64,000 nucleotides of DNA from Marinimicrobium agarilyticum DSM 16975 (GCF_000423345.1 NZ_AUHU01000004.1:310001-374000); one strand, 5' to 3'. Counted from the stretch's first letter, positions 22,994-32,266 are shown. The notes: generated by a model not told the origin, from the sequence alone. Numbers and translations: made by a program.

Positions 22994-25972
22994 ATGACCA
23001 TCAAGCAAGTACCCCGAAGTCGTTTGAGCCACTGTATTGCCGCCCTGTCTGTCTCTGCTCTTCCTGCCGTAGCGGGCGCGCAGATGCTGCCGGGCGGGCA
23101 GGCTTTACTGGAAGAAGTGGTGGTCGTGGGCATCCGCGGCTCTCAGGAAGCCGCCGTGGACGTCAAGAGAAACTCGGTCAACATCGTCGACTCGATTGTG
23201 GCGGAAGACATCGGCAAACTGCCGGACGTTACCATTGCCGACTCGCTTCAGCGGGTGACGGGTGTGCAGATTCAACGCGAAGCCGGGGAAGGTACCAGCC
23301 TGAACGTGCGGGGTATGCCACAAGTGCTGACCACGCTCAATGGCGAGCAGTTTCTGAGCCCCTGGTCCATCACCGATGTTCAGGCCAATTACACAGACAT
23401 TCCCGCGGGTATGGTGTCTTCCGTTGATGTCATCAAGTCGCAGTCGGCCTCCACCCTGTCAGGCGGTATCTCCGGGGTTATTGACCTCAAAACACGTCGT
23501 CCGCTGGCGATGCCGGAAGGTTGGACTACCAGTGTGGGCCTGGAAACCTCCGAAGGGTCCATGACCGAGGATCCGAACCACAACGTCAATGCCTTTGTCG
23601 GTTTTAACACTGGCAGCGTGGGCTTCACTCTGGCGGCGTTCAACACCCTGACCAACTCCGCCAATTACCGTATGGATGAAACCACGCGGCTGGCTTTTAC
23701 GACCTCAGGCGGGGACCCGCTGGACATCAATGGCAATGGCGACCTGAATGACCGCTATCTGGTGCCTGGCGCCTTCGGGGTGAAATCTTACGTTATGGAG
23801 CGTGAGCGCGACGGGGTGGCCACGTCTTTCCAGATGGATATGGGTGATGCTTTCACCCTGACCGCCGATCTGTTCTACAACAAAATGGACCAGATTGATC
23901 GTGGCGTGGAAGGTCGCTTCCTGTACATCAATGACAACAGTTACGATCAACTGCGTGAGGGCAGTCTAACGACGCCGGTGACCGTGTTGCCGGCAACGGG
24001 CGACCTGCCCGAGCGGACTTTGAATACAGTGCAATTCGCCCAAGTGGAGGCGCCAGACTTTCAAGCAACCAGTGCCAGTTACCAGAACCACACCGAGGCA
24101 CTCAACGGCAGTATCAAGCTGTTTTTCGAGCCGGGGACAGCGTTTTCTGGTTCTGTTCAGTACAACGGCGGGGAAGCTGAGCGTTTGTACGAGCAGGTGA
24201 GTCTGCAGCAGGCCACCCCACATTGGGACACCATTGACCGGGAGAGCGATGGCGTTCTGGATCGCCGCGGGCCGTTCAATATTTCGGTGGATTACCGCCC
24301 CGAATACCCGGTGTTCACACTTGATGACGATATGTCCCATCCGGACCATCTGTCCCAATTCCAGGCGTTTGCCGACGGCTTTGATCAGGAAGCCACGCTG
24401 AACACTTTCCGCGCCGACGGTCGTTACGACCTGGACAACGAAGGGCTGAATTCCATTGAGTTCGGTGTGCGCTTCAGTAGCCGTGATGTGGAAACCGCTA
24501 ACTTTATCTACATGACGCCGACTGCCCGCAACCCCTCCGGTGAGTTGCTTGAGGGTGATTATGTTTGGCAGCGCTATCCAGACTGGACCAGCTTCTTCGG
24601 CAATCCGGATCAGGGCGTTCCGCAATTCGAGGCGCTCCAGGCTGAGCTGATCGCCTACAACGACTTCGGTCCCTTTAAGGGTTGGGAAAACGGGGTTGGC
24701 GCTGTCGATCCGGAGAGCATGGACGACGTTGCCGGCTTTATGAACCTGATCTATGACGGTACCCAGCGTTTCAATCAGCCGAGTCGGCAATACGCCGTGA
24801 CCGAGGACGAAACGTCCGCCTACGCGCAGTATAACTTCACCAACGACACCGGCCTCTTCGGTGTGCCGTTTGACGGGAATATCGGCGTGCGGGTGGTCAA
24901 CACCGAGCGTGAAGTCGTGACCGCGGTCACCGACGTCAGTGCTGTGCCGGAAGCGGGCAACTATTACGGCGGCAATTACGAAGCGACTCTGGGGCGCCCT
25001 CAGGGCTACCAGGTGGTGTACAAGCTGCTCGATACCCAGACCCACGAAGCCAGCTTTGATCACGTGCTCCCGATGGCGAACATCAACTTCTACCCGAATG
25101 AGGAAGTGATTGTCCGCCTGTCCTACAACGAAACCATGGCACGCAATGACCTGACCAACGTCGGCGAAACCGAAGCGCTCTGGTTCCAGGAGTACAAGGT
25201 CTATTCGGAGACCGGCAGCGAGCAGGATGACAACGGTCGCTTCGATCGCCTCTGGGGCGTCGGTGGTGGGGATGACTATGGCACTCCGGATCTCGAGCCC
25301 TGGCAGGCCAGCAACTATAACCTCTCTACCGAATGGTACTTCAATGAGGGCGGGTTGCTGTCAGCGGCCGCGTTCCTGATCAAAGTGGATACCGCCACTC
25401 AGACAGTTCAGGAAAACCGTGAATACCCGGATGAAGACGGCGTCGTACGTCGATCGGTCAACGTCTGGGTCAGCGAAAACCTGGCGGCCTCCGATCTGAA
25501 AGGGATCGAACTGGGCTACCGTCAGGCCATGACGTTCCTGCCGGGCTTTTTGTCCGATACCGGTGTTGAATTCAACTACACCTACTCCGACAGCGACTCC
25601 GGGGACAAAGACTTGCTGGGAGAGAGCTTCCCTCTGCCGTCCAACTCCGAGCATCAGACCAACCTGGTGTTGTGGTATCAAGGGGAGAAGTTGAGCTCGC
25701 GTCTGGCTTACAACTGGCGCAGCGACATCTACCAGGGCCAAGTCGGGGTGCTCACCAGTGAAGTGGCGCTGGATATGGGCAACTGGACTGAATCGGCCGG
25801 TTACCTGGACGCCTCGATGAACTATGACATCAACGACAGTTTCACCGTCTACCTGCAGGGCACCAACCTGACGGAAACCAGCAACCGTAACTACGCGCAG
25901 TTTGACAGTCAGTTCCAGTCCGTGGCGGCACAGGAGCGTCGTCTGGCGGCCGGGGTGCGCGTACGCTTTTAA
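22994..25972 (+). CDS. TonB-dependent receptor (TIGR01782-like)
   Basis: A 992-residue outer-membrane receptor. ATG 22994, preceded by AAGAGGA, starts the signal peptide MTIKQVPRSRLSHCIAALSV...AVAGA; the 53 upstream codons of the open frame are not credible. A TonB-box-like LEEVVVVGIRGS is followed by the plug (IAEDIGKLPDVTIADSLQRVTGVQ, RGMPQVLTTLNG, GGISGVIDLKTRRP) and a long beta-barrel ending in Phe (LAAGVRVRF). This type, with the GKLPD-N-type plug, is frequent in Caulobacter and Cellvibrionaceae and is usually tied to oligosaccharide uptake; the ligand here is unknown. A strong terminator follows. Confidence 0.9.
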   Translation: MTIKQVPRSRLSHCIAALSVSALPAVAGAQMLPGGQALLEEVVVVGIRGSQEAAVDVKRNSVNIVDSIVAEDIGKLPDVTIADSLQRVTGVQIQREAGEGTSLNVRGMPQVLTTLNGEQFLSPWSITDVQANYTDIPAGMVSSVDVIKSQSASTLSGGISGVIDLKTRRPLAMPEGWTTSVGLETSEGSMTEDPNHNVNAFVGFNTGSVGFTLAAFNTLTNSANYRMDETTRLAFTTSGGDPLDINGNGDLNDRYLVPGAFGVKSYVMERERDGVATSFQMDMGDAFTLTADLFYNKMDQIDRGVEGRFLYINDNSYDQLREGSLTTPVTVLPATGDLPERTLNTVQFAQVEAPDFQATSASYQNHTEALNGSIKLFFEPGTAFSGSVQYNGGEAERLYEQVSLQQATPHWDTIDRESDGVLDRRGPFNISVDYRPEYPVFTLDDDMSHPDHLSQFQAFADGFDQEATLNTFRADGRYDLDNEGLNSIEFGVRFSSRDVETANFIYMTPTARNPSGELLEGDYVWQRYPDWTSFFGNPDQGVPQFEALQAELIAYNDFGPFKGWENGVGAVDPESMDDVAGFMNLIYDGTQRFNQPSRQYAVTEDETSAYAQYNFTNDTGLFGVPFDGNIGVRVVNTEREVVTAVTDVSAVPEAGNYYGGNYEATLGRPQGYQVVYKLLDTQTHEASFDHVLPMANINFYPNEEVIVRLSYNETMARNDLTNVGETEALWFQEYKVYSETGSEQDDNGRFDRLWGVGGGDDYGTPDLEPWQASNYNLSTEWYFNEGGLLSAAAFLIKVDTATQTVQENREYPDEDGVVRRSVNVWVSENLAASDLKGIELGYRQAMTFLPGFLSDTGVEFNYTYSDSDSGDKDLLGESFPLPSNSEHQTNLVLWYQGEKLSSRLAYNWRSDIYQGQVGVLTSEVALDMGNWTESAGYLDASMNYDINDSFTVYLQGTNLTETSNRNYAQFDSQFQSVAAQERRLAAGVRVRF

Positions 25973-26015
25973 TCGACACTAAGGCAGGGATGCCGAGCTA
26001 AACCAAACCGACTAT

Positions 26016-26053
26016 AAAAAACCCCGACGTGGTATCCACGTCGGGGTTTTTTT
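26016..26053. terminator. Bidirectional rho-independent terminator
   Basis: CCCCGACGTGG pairs perfectly with CCACGTCGGGG around a TAT loop, with A-run before and T-run after. It lies between the 3' ends of the TonB receptor and dapE and can serve both strands. Confidence 0.95.
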
Positions 26054-26073
26054 ATGGGTACGGCGGCTTGGGG

Positions 26074-27204
26074 TTAAGCGCCGAGCAGATTCTCCAACGT
26101 CGACCGATACATTTCAGTGAGACGGTTGAGGTCCTCGGCACAGACGCATTCGTCCACTTTGTGAATGGTGTCGTTGACGGGGCCGAGCTCTACTACCTGA
26201 GCGCCGGTGGGGGCAATAAAGCGGCCGTCTGATGTACCGCCGGCGGTGGACAGGACAGGCTTCCGGCCGGTTTCTTTTTCCACGGCGCGCACAACGGCCT
26301 CTACCAGGTCGCCCTCGGCGGTCAAAAACGGTTGGCCGCTGAGCTTCCAGTCGATCTGGTAGTCCAGCTCGTGGCTTGTAAAAATGGCTTCAGTGCGTTC
26401 GCGCAACTCCGCCTCAGTGACTTCCGTGGAGAAGCGGAAGTTAAAAACCACCTCCACCGAGCCCGGAATCACATTGGTGGCACCGGTGCCACCGTTGATG
26501 TTGGAGATCTGAAAACTGGTGGCCGGGAAGAAGTCATTGCCCTGATCCCACTGGTGAGCGGTCAGCTCCGCGAGTGCTGGCGCCGCCCGGTGAATCGGGT
26601 TGTCCGCCAGGTGAGGGTAGGCCACATGCCCCTGCACCCCTTTGACCGTCAGAATGCCGCCGAGCGAGCCGCGCCGCCCGTTTTTGATGACATCACCGAC
26701 ACGCTCTGTGCTGGACGGCTCCCCCACAATGCACCAATCGACTTTCTCGCCTTTCGCTTCGAGCCATTCCACGACTTTCACAGTGCCGTTGATCGAGGGG
26801 CCCTCTTCATCGCTGGTAATCAGAAAACCGATACGGCCTTTGTGGTTGGGGTGGGTACTAACGAAGTTTTCGCACGCGACCAGCATCGCCGCGAGCGAGC
26901 CTTTCATGTCCGCCGCGCCGCGGCCGTAAAGCATGCCATCCTTGACGATGGGTTCAAACGGCGGGTGCTGCCACTGGCTTTCAGGGCCGGTGGGCACGAC
27001 GTCGGTGTGACCGGCGAAGGCGAGCAGTGGTCCACTGGAGCCGCGAGTCGCCCAGAAGTTGTCGACCTCGGCAAAGCGCAGCCGCTCGACGGTAAAACCG
27101 ATGGCCTCCAGGCGTTGAATCATCAAGTCCTGGCAGCCGGCGTCCTCGGGTGTGACCGAACGGCGGCTGATCAGATCCCGGGCGAGCTCAAGGGTAGGGG
27201 TCAT
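26074..27204 (-). CDS. dapE: Succinyl-diaminopimelate desuccinylase DapE
   Basis: DapE is a dinuclear zinc hydrolase of the succinylase branch of lysine/meso-diaminopimelate synthesis. The 376-residue protein shows [14 protein letters not shown] (zinc His and catalytic Asp), [14 protein letters not shown] (bridging Asp), [12 protein letters not shown] (catalytic Glu-Glu) and the C-terminal [12 protein letters not shown] and [14 protein letters not shown] (zinc His). It follows dapD on the same strand with about 100 bp between, which contain a type-C repeat. Confidence 0.97.
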   Translation of the reverse strand: MTPTLELARDLISRRSVTPEDAGCQDLMIQRLEAIGFTVERLRFAEVDNFWATRGSSGPLLAFAGHTDVVPTGPESQWQHPPFEPIVKDGMLYGRGAADMKGSLAAMLVACENFVSTHPNHKGRIGFLITSDEEGPSINGTVKVVEWLEAKGEKVDWCIVGEPSSTERVGDVIKNGRRGSLGGILTVKGVQGHVAYPHLADNPIHRAAPALAELTAHQWDQGNDFFPATSFQISNINGGTGATNVIPGSVEVVFNFRFSTEVTEAELRERTEAIFTSHELDYQIDWKLSGQPFLTAEGDLVEAVVRAVEKETGRKPVLSTAGGTSDGRFIAPTGAQVVELGPVNDTIHKVDECVCAEDLNRLTEMYRSTLENLLGA

Positions 27205-27255
27205 AGTCTATGCCTGGTGAAACAGATTACTCAGAGGGTGGCGAAATGCGCTCGC

Positions 27256-27298
27256 GTAGGGCGGATTGGTCCGACGCTTCGGAGCGCAGCGCATCCGC
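27256..27298. repeat. Type-C GGCGGAT repeat, partial copy
   Basis: GTAGGGCGGATT and GCGCATCCGCC flank a centre with a small hairpin in the dapD-dapE gap. The outer sequences match the long hairpin at 61168-61247. A single arm-like CGCATCCGCC also occurs at 619-628 beside the lnt stop. Confidence 0.6.
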
Positions 27299-27306
27299 CG
27301 CGGCCA

Positions 27307-28341
27307 TCAGTTGTTTTTGTGCAACGCCTCATTCAACTGTACAGAGGTCTTGTTGGTGACACACTCCACCCGACCCGTCAGCGAATTCCGACGGAACAGC
27401 AGGCCCGACTGGTTCGCCAACTCCCGCGCCTTCACGGTGTTCACTTCCTGGCCCTGGTCATCGAGAACGGCCACTTTGGTGCCCGAGGTGATGTACAGTC
27501 CTGATTCAATGGTGCAGCGGTCACCCAGTGGAATCCCCGTGCCGGCATTGGCGCCCAGCAGGCATTCTTTACCGATGGAGATCACGATGTTGCCACCGCC
27601 GGAGAGCGTGCCCATGGTGGAGCTGCCGCCACCCAGGTCGGAGCCGGACTCGACAAATACGCCGGCGGAAATACGCCCTTCGATCATCCCCGGTCCGGCG
27701 GTGCCGGCGTTAAAGTTGACGAACCCTTCGTGCATGATGGTGGTGCCTTCACCCAGGTAGGCGCCCAGGCGCACTCGCGCGGTATGCGCGATGCGCACAC
27801 CTTGCGGCACCACATAGTTGGTCATTTTCGGGAACTTGTCCACGCAGGCCACTTCCAACAGGTCGCCGGCCAGACGGGACTGCAGCTGGCGTTCGGGCAA
27901 CTCTTCCAGGTCCACCGCGCCCTGATTGGTCCAGGCCACGTTGCGCAGGCACCCGAACAGGCCGGTCAAATCCGTACCATGGGGCTTCACCAGTCGATGG
28001 GAGATCAGGTGCAGTTTCAGGTAGCCCTCGGGCACGGACTGGGGGGCGCTATCCTCGGCCAGCAGCGTTGCGACCAGGGGGCGCTTGCTGTGAATGAACG
28101 AACGGGCGATGGCGGCCTGCTCGCTGTTACCGGCCTGCTCCAGCGCCTCTGCCAGTGCCTGCATGTTGTCCACATCCAGCTCGATGACCTGATTGCCACC
28201 CTGATAGTCCAAGATTTTGGTTACCGCCTCGGCGGTGGCCGCTTCCGGGTTGAGCAAGGGTTGCGGATAGAATACTTCCAGCCACTCGTTTTTCAGGTTT
28301 TGGGTCCCGACACCGAGGCCGAGGCTGTAGAGTTGAGTCAT
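27307..28341 (-). CDS. dapD: 2,3,4,5-tetrahydropyridine-2,6-dicarboxylate N-succinyltransferase DapD
   Basis: DapD succinylates tetrahydrodipicolinate with succinyl-CoA in diaminopimelate synthesis. ATG 28341, with AGGA at a good distance, gives 344 residues, the length of the long Pseudomonas-type DapD. The left-handed beta-helix hexapeptide region is obvious (VRIAHTARVRLGAYLGEGTTIM, GPGMIEGRISAGVFVESGSD, GGGSSTMGTLSGGGN). The C-terminal ISIGKECLLGANAGTGIPLGD completes the acceptor site. With dapE downstream and the YffB-like gene upstream, the order resembles other gammaproteobacteria. Confidence 0.96.
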   Translation of the reverse strand: MTQLYSLGLGVGTQNLKNEWLEVFYPQPLLNPEAATAEAVTKILDYQGGNQVIELDVDNMQALAEALEQAGNSEQAAIARSFIHSKRPLVATLLAEDSAPQSVPEGYLKLHLISHRLVKPHGTDLTGLFGCLRNVAWTNQGAVDLEELPERQLQSRLAGDLLEVACVDKFPKMTNYVVPQGVRIAHTARVRLGAYLGEGTTIMHEGFVNFNAGTAGPGMIEGRISAGVFVESGSDLGGGSSTMGTLSGGGNIVISIGKECLLGANAGTGIPLGDRCTIESGLYITSGTKVAVLDDQGQEVNTVKARELANQSGLLFRRNSLTGRVECVTNKTSVQLNEALHKNN

Positions 28342-28384
28342 GGTCAAGTCCTGTTTACTGCATTGCGGATAAGAAAAAAATGAA

Positions 28385-28735
28385 TCAGGCCTTCAGTAGG
28401 GCCTGGTATTCGGCCGGTTTGAAGCCGACGTGACGCACTCCACCGGCATCCAGCAGCGGGCGTTTGATCAGGGTGGGTTGGGCCAGAATCACATCCCTCG
28501 CGTTATCGACGTTCAACGCGTCGCGGGTCTGTTCGTCCAGGGCCTTCCAACTGGTGCTGCGGCGGTTGATCAGGTCCAGCCCCAGCTCTTGCAGCCAGGC
28601 ATCGACGCGGGCGGCGTCGAGCCCGTCGGTCCGCACGTCGTGGAAATGATAGGGGATACCGTTATCATCCAGCCAGCGACGGGCTTTTTTCACGGTATCG
28701 CAGTTTTTGATGCCGTAGAGGGTAATGGCTGACAT
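28385..28735 (-). CDS. ArsC/Spx-family protein (YffB-like)
   Basis: A 116-residue thioredoxin-fold protein starting MSAITLYGIKNCDTVKKARRWL, with a single redox-type Cys followed by DTVKKA, as in YffB rather than true arsenate reductases. A C-terminal LIKRPLLDAGG gives the conserved Arg. YffB interacts with glutathione in E. coli-type studies but has no firm physiological role; the gene is next to dapE in E. coli too. It is 43 bp upstream of dapD on the same strand. Confidence 0.88.
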   Translation of the reverse strand: MSAITLYGIKNCDTVKKARRWLDDNGIPYHFHDVRTDGLDAARVDAWLQELGLDLINRRSTSWKALDEQTRDALNVDNARDVILAQPTLIKRPLLDAGGVRHVGFKPAEYQALLKA

Positions 28736-28793
28736 ACGAGGTCCTACCGGTTTCGCAAAACCGGTAATGATAGCAAAAAACCGGGACGCTCGC

Positions 28794-29384
28794 TTAGGCC
28801 CCCAGGGCTTTTTTGACCAACCGGGACATGGGTTCGGACAGGGGGAGCTTCAGGGCGGCTTCATGGCCCTCTTCGGACATCTTGCGCCAGGTTTTCTGGA
28901 TGATGTCGATCAGCTTGTCTTCGTCGTGCTTTTGGGCGAAGTCATCGAGGTAGTAGGACAGAAACACCAGGCAGATGACATCTTCCAGGGTTTGAACCTC
29001 CGGATCCCGTTTCAACTGACGTTTGATCAGCATGTCTTTGACCCGGGCAATGGTCGCGTCATCGTAGCCGTGCTCGGCCATGATCTCGCCGGCGACGGTG
29101 CCGTGAAAAAGGGCGAGCTGGCTGCGCCATTTCTTGTAGCCGGCGCGGCCGTCGGGGTAGTCGCTTCGCGGGCTTTCCCAGCGTCGGATATGCTGGCAAC
29201 GCGCCGCCAGTTGGAGCGGCTCAGAGGCATCCGGCTTGAACGTTGCCAGGGTTTCACTCATGCGGCGGCCGTAGAGCCACTCCTTGGGTTGCGCTTGCCC
29301 TCGATCCATTTCCTGGTTGGGGTCTTCGGCGTTGGCAGCGTCAAAGGCGGCGAGGGTCCGTTCGAGGCGGTTGTCGTTGGTCAT
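28794..29384 (-). CDS. DUF4202 family protein
   Basis: A 196-residue soluble protein with QHIRRWESPRSDYPDGRAGYKKWRSQLALFH in the middle and VICLVFLSYYLDDFAQKHDEDK near the end. This matches the DUF4202 family, an HD-like helical fold found in many proteobacteria without known function. The His and Asp residues could bind metal. It sits 58 bp upstream of the YffB-like gene and 29 bp downstream of the fnr gene, all on one strand. Confidence 0.8.
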   Translation of the reverse strand: MTNDNRLERTLAAFDAANAEDPNQEMDRGQAQPKEWLYGRRMSETLATFKPDASEPLQLAARCQHIRRWESPRSDYPDGRAGYKKWRSQLALFHGTVAGEIMAEHGYDDATIARVKDMLIKRQLKRDPEVQTLEDVICLVFLSYYLDDFAQKHDEDKLIDIIQKTWRKMSEEGHEAALKLPLSEPMSRLVKKALGA

Positions 29385-29413
29385 AGTGGTGTTTGAACCG
29401 GTGTTGGGGGCTG

Positions 29414-30151
29414 TCAGCGTTGGCTGGCGAGAGTGCGCAACCGCTCCAGTTGCAGGATGGTGACCTCTTTGCGGTTCACGGCGATCACGCCCTGTTGTTG
29501 CAGTCGGCCGAATACCCGGCTGACGGTTTCTATGGTCAGGCCGAGGAAGTTGCCGATATCCGTGCGCGACATGGGTAGGTTGTACCGATGGGGTGATAAC
29601 TGGCGGCGCTGGTGTCGATTGGACAGGCTCAATAACAACGTGGCGACCCGCTCCTCGGCGCTGCTTTTGCTGAGTAGACTGATCAACTGCTGGTCCTGGG
29701 TGATTTCCCGGCTCAATAGTTGGAAGACATTGCGCTGGAGCGAAGGAATTTTCAGGCTCAGTTCTTCCACTTGCTCGAACGGAATTTCACAGACCGAGGC
29801 GGTTTCCAGCGCAAGTACGGTATTGGTGTAGCGGTTGCCCGCAATGCCGTCGAGCCCGACGAGCTCTCCGGGGAGGTAGAACCCGGTCACCTGTTCCTCG
29901 CCCTGTTCGTTCAGCGTGGAGGCTTTCACCGCCCCCGAGCGGATGGCAAACAGAGAGGTGAAACGCTCCTCTGCCCGGTACAGCGCCTCGCCTTTTTGCA
30001 AAGGCCGACCCCGCTGGACGATGCGGCTCAATTGTTCGACATCGTCCAGGTGCAGACTCAGGGGTAGACATAGCGTGTTCAAACGACAGGTTCCGCATGA
30101 CGTTTGAGTGTCATGACGGCAGTTGTTTTGCGGTGCGGTGGTTTGAGTCAT
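29414..30151 (-). CDS. fnr: FNR/ANR-type oxygen-sensing regulator
   Basis: A 245-residue Crp-family regulator with the FNR iron-sulfur cysteines: C-x2-C-x5-C in SCGTCRLNTLCLP near the N-terminus and a fourth Cys in ASVCEIPFEQ. A cyclic-nucleotide-like effector domain, long dimer helix and a helix-turn-helix (MSRTDIGNFLGLTIETVSRVFGRLQ) follow; the E--SR contacts specify FNR-type boxes. The [4Fe-4S] form represses or activates genes without oxygen. ATG 30151 with GGGACGG upstream is chosen; the frame is open 4 codons further. Confidence 0.92.
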   Translation of the reverse strand: MTQTTAPQNNCRHDTQTSCGTCRLNTLCLPLSLHLDDVEQLSRIVQRGRPLQKGEALYRAEERFTSLFAIRSGAVKASTLNEQGEEQVTGFYLPGELVGLDGIAGNRYTNTVLALETASVCEIPFEQVEELSLKIPSLQRNVFQLLSREITQDQQLISLLSKSSAEERVATLLLSLSNRHQRRQLSPHRYNLPMSRTDIGNFLGLTIETVSRVFGRLQQQGVIAVNRKEVTILQLERLRTLASQR

Positions 30152-30499
30152 GGTCCGTCCCATAAAGCTATAAGACCATTGTTGCAGCTTTACCGGACAG
30201 GGTAAAGCGGCCCGGTGGGACGACCTTTACTTGGCCATTCCAAGAGGTATATAGTCAAAGAGCTGGCCAAATGCCGCATTATTTATGGTTACACCGTTGT
30301 TGTGGTGAGGCGTTCCTGCACACGCTGCGGGCCTGCCTTGAGCACCGCGTTTTGTGGGTCATAAGTAAGTGACTGTGCCAGCGAGTTGGTCCGCGTTGCC
30401 CTCCTGGTAAAGGAGGTCGCCGCACAAACCGTTTAGGTGACGGACAGTGCCCGGCGCGGGAGTACCATTCGACTCAGCAAAACGTAAAGGTTTGTGACT
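30152..30499. other. Divergent region between fnr and csp, including a probable long csp leader
   Basis: This 348-bp gap separates divergent genes. A candidate -10 (TATATAG near 30247) would give csp a leader of over 200 nt, as in many cspA-type genes. Within it, a hairpin CCTCCT-ggtaa-AGGAGG (30400-30416) masks a Shine-Dalgarno-like sequence, and several GC-rich stems follow. No gene is convincing here. Confidence 0.4.
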
Positions 30500-30706
30500 A
30501 TGTCCAGAAGTACAGGTGTTGTTAAGTGGTTTAACGAGTCCAAAGGGTTCGGCTTTATTGAGCAGGAAGGCGGACAGGACGTGTTTGTTCATTACAGTGC
30601 CATCTCCGGTAGCGGCTTCAAGACGCTGGCTGAAGGCCAGCAAGTGGAGTTTGATGTCAAGCCGGGGCAGAAAGGCCCTCAAGCGGAGAATGTGGTGGCG
30701 CTGTAA
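30500..30706 (+). CDS. Cold-shock domain protein (CspA family)
   Basis: A 68-residue OB-fold RNA-binding protein. RNP1 (KGFGFIE) and RNP2 (VFVHYSAI) motifs are intact. It starts [17 protein letters not shown], typical of proteobacterial Csps. ATG 30500 is favoured; a GTG two codons upstream is in frame. These proteins melt RNA structure in cold or stationary cells. A long structured leader and a strong terminator frame the gene, consistent with monocistronic, post-transcriptionally controlled expression. Confidence 0.93.
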   Translation: MSRSTGVVKWFNESKGFGFIEQEGGQDVFVHYSAISGSGFKTLAEGQQVEFDVKPGQKGPQAENVVAL

Positions 30707-30727
30707 TGGCTGGTCCTCCACGGCTCC

Positions 30728-30755
30728 AAAAACCGCGCTTCGGCGCGGTTTTTTT
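30728..30755 (+). terminator. Rho-independent terminator of the csp gene
   Basis: AACCGCGC and GCGCGGTT pair around a TTCG tetraloop, followed by a T-run. It starts 22 bp beyond the csp stop. The preceding A-run would let it also serve the convergent glutaminyl-cyclase gene. Confidence 0.93.
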
Positions 30756-30761
30756 ATGCCC

Positions 30762-31583
30762 TCAAGGTTCCGGTTGCAACTCGATCCGGTAGAGATGGCG
30801 CCAGCTCTTGCCGGTCACCCAGAAATGCTGATGCTCTTCATCGTAGGCGATCCCGTTCAGCACCGCTTCGGAGCCGGAGGGGTTTTCCCGGCGCACCACG
30901 GCAGACAGGTCGATCGAGCCAATCACCTGTCCGCTGGAGGGGTCGATCTGCACCACGCGGTTGCTGTGCCAGATATTGGCCCACAGGGTGCCCTCGATAA
31001 ACTCCAGTTCGTTCAATCGTGCCACGGCTTGACCGTTCTCCCGAACCGATAGGGTACGGGTGATGCCGAACCCCTGTGGTTCGTGAAAGTAGAGTTGATC
31101 GGAGCCGTCGGAGCGGATCAGATGCTCGTTGTCGTCGGTCAGGCCCCAGCCTTCGCCCGGGTAGTGGGTTTCTTCGAGAAGCTCGAAACTGTCCTTGTCG
31201 AAGGTCAGGAGGGTATTTTCTTTCCAGGTAAGTAGGTAGAGTTGGCCGCCGAGTTCGGTCAGCCCTTCGGCAAAATAGTGCGGTGGGAGCCGGAGTTCCC
31301 GAACTGGGTCCGTCGCGTGCTCATCGTAGGCCACCAGGCGCGACTGGCGGTAGCGCCCCCCACTCTCGTAGAATAGGCCTTTGTGGATCAACAGCCCCTG
31401 GGTGAACAAGCGAGTGTCGTGAGGGCGCACCTCCACGACCTCGTAGCGATAGTCCACTGGGGCTCTGTCCTTGGCGCAGGCGCTCAACAGGGCGCTGCCC
31501 AGGCCGAGCATCAACAGCAGCAAAGGGCTCAGGGCGCTTGCAATGACTCGAGGGCGAATGCGTCGGGGTCGTTCTTTGGCCAT
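30762..31583 (-). CDS. Glutaminyl-peptide cyclotransferase, predicted lipoprotein
   Basis: Plant/bacterial-type glutaminyl cyclases convert N-terminal Gln of peptides to pyroglutamate. The 273-residue protein contains the family blocks RLFTQGLLI, FYESGGRYRQS, YPGEGWGLTDD, LNELEFIEGTLWANIW and FWVTGKSWRHLYRI, consistent with a five-bladed propeller. The N-terminus is basic, then hydrophobic, ending LLSAC, a good lipobox, so the enzyme is likely membrane-anchored in the periplasm. It is convergent with csp and divergent from the DUF502 gene. Confidence 0.88.
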   Translation of the reverse strand: MAKERPRRIRPRVIASALSPLLLLMLGLGSALLSACAKDRAPVDYRYEVVEVRPHDTRLFTQGLLIHKGLFYESGGRYRQSRLVAYDEHATDPVRELRLPPHYFAEGLTELGGQLYLLTWKENTLLTFDKDSFELLEETHYPGEGWGLTDDNEHLIRSDGSDQLYFHEPQGFGITRTLSVRENGQAVARLNELEFIEGTLWANIWHSNRVVQIDPSSGQVIGSIDLSAVVRRENPSGSEAVLNGIAYDEEHQHFWVTGKSWRHLYRIELQPEP

Positions 31584-31630
31584 ACCTTCCTCCTGGGCGA
31601 CATCCTATAGTAATCAACAGGAACGCAATA

Positions 31631-32266
31631 ATGAAACGCTGGCAGTCCTATATCGGTTTGACGTTGCTCGGTGGCTTGATGGTGGCGCTACCGATCGCCA
31701 TCTTTATCTTCCTGCTGCAGTGGTTGTTGGGCCTGATTACCGGCTTGATTGCTCCGATCAGTCAATGGCTGGCGAGCTGGGCGCCCATGGGCGAGCACGT
31801 GGCAACCTTGTTGGGGGTGTTTCTGGTGCTCGGGGCCTTCTTTCTGGTGGGTCTGGCCGTAAAGACCAGCATCGGTCGCTGGGTCCACAATCGCGTCGAT
31901 GACTGGCTGAGCCGTTTTGCCCCGGGCTACAGCACCATTCGCGAGGTGGTCATGCAGTTTGTCGGCGGCGAGAACAACGCTTCTCTGCTGCGTGGCCAGG
32001 TTTGCCGCGCTTACATTATGGGGCGCCAGAGCCCGGTATCGGTGACGGCCATTGTGACGGCCCGCCACGGCAATGGCGACTGCACCGTGTATGTGCCTAC
32101 CGCTCCGATTCCCTCCTCGGGGTTTGTCTACCATCTGGGGGAGGATTGCATCGACCTGCTGCCCCATATCAGTGTGGAGGCGGCCATGCGCACGGTGATT
32201 GCCTGTGGCAGCGGCTCCCAGATTCTAACGGAAACTCCACCCGACGCGGAGGCGGTGAAAGATTAG
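31631..32266 (+). CDS. DUF502 family membrane protein
   Basis: A 211-residue protein with two membrane helices (about 8-35 and 55-85) and a cytoplasmic or periplasmic C-terminal domain. Family landmarks are the early GGLMVALPIAIFIFLLQW, GYSTIREVVMQF and VPTAPIPSSGFVYHLGEDCIDLL, with the conserved P-T-x-P-P/S-S-G motif. DUF502 proteins are widespread in bacteria and plants (LCV-like) with no established biochemical role. Its stop overlaps the mnmC stop by 4 bp tail to tail. Confidence 0.88.
   Translation: MKRWQSYIGLTLLGGLMVALPIAIFIFLLQWLLGLITGLIAPISQWLASWAPMGEHVATLLGVFLVLGAFFLVGLAVKTSIGRWVHNRVDDWLSRFAPGYSTIREVVMQFVGGENNASLLRGQVCRAYIMGRQSPVSVTAIVTARHGNGDCTVYVPTAPIPSSGFVYHLGEDCIDLLPHISVEAAMRTVIACGSGSQILTETPPDAEAVKD

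Noticed and set aside
23966-25063. 366-codon minus-strand open frame inside the TonB receptor
   Set aside because: It is antisense to conserved receptor barrel sequence and shows no domain.
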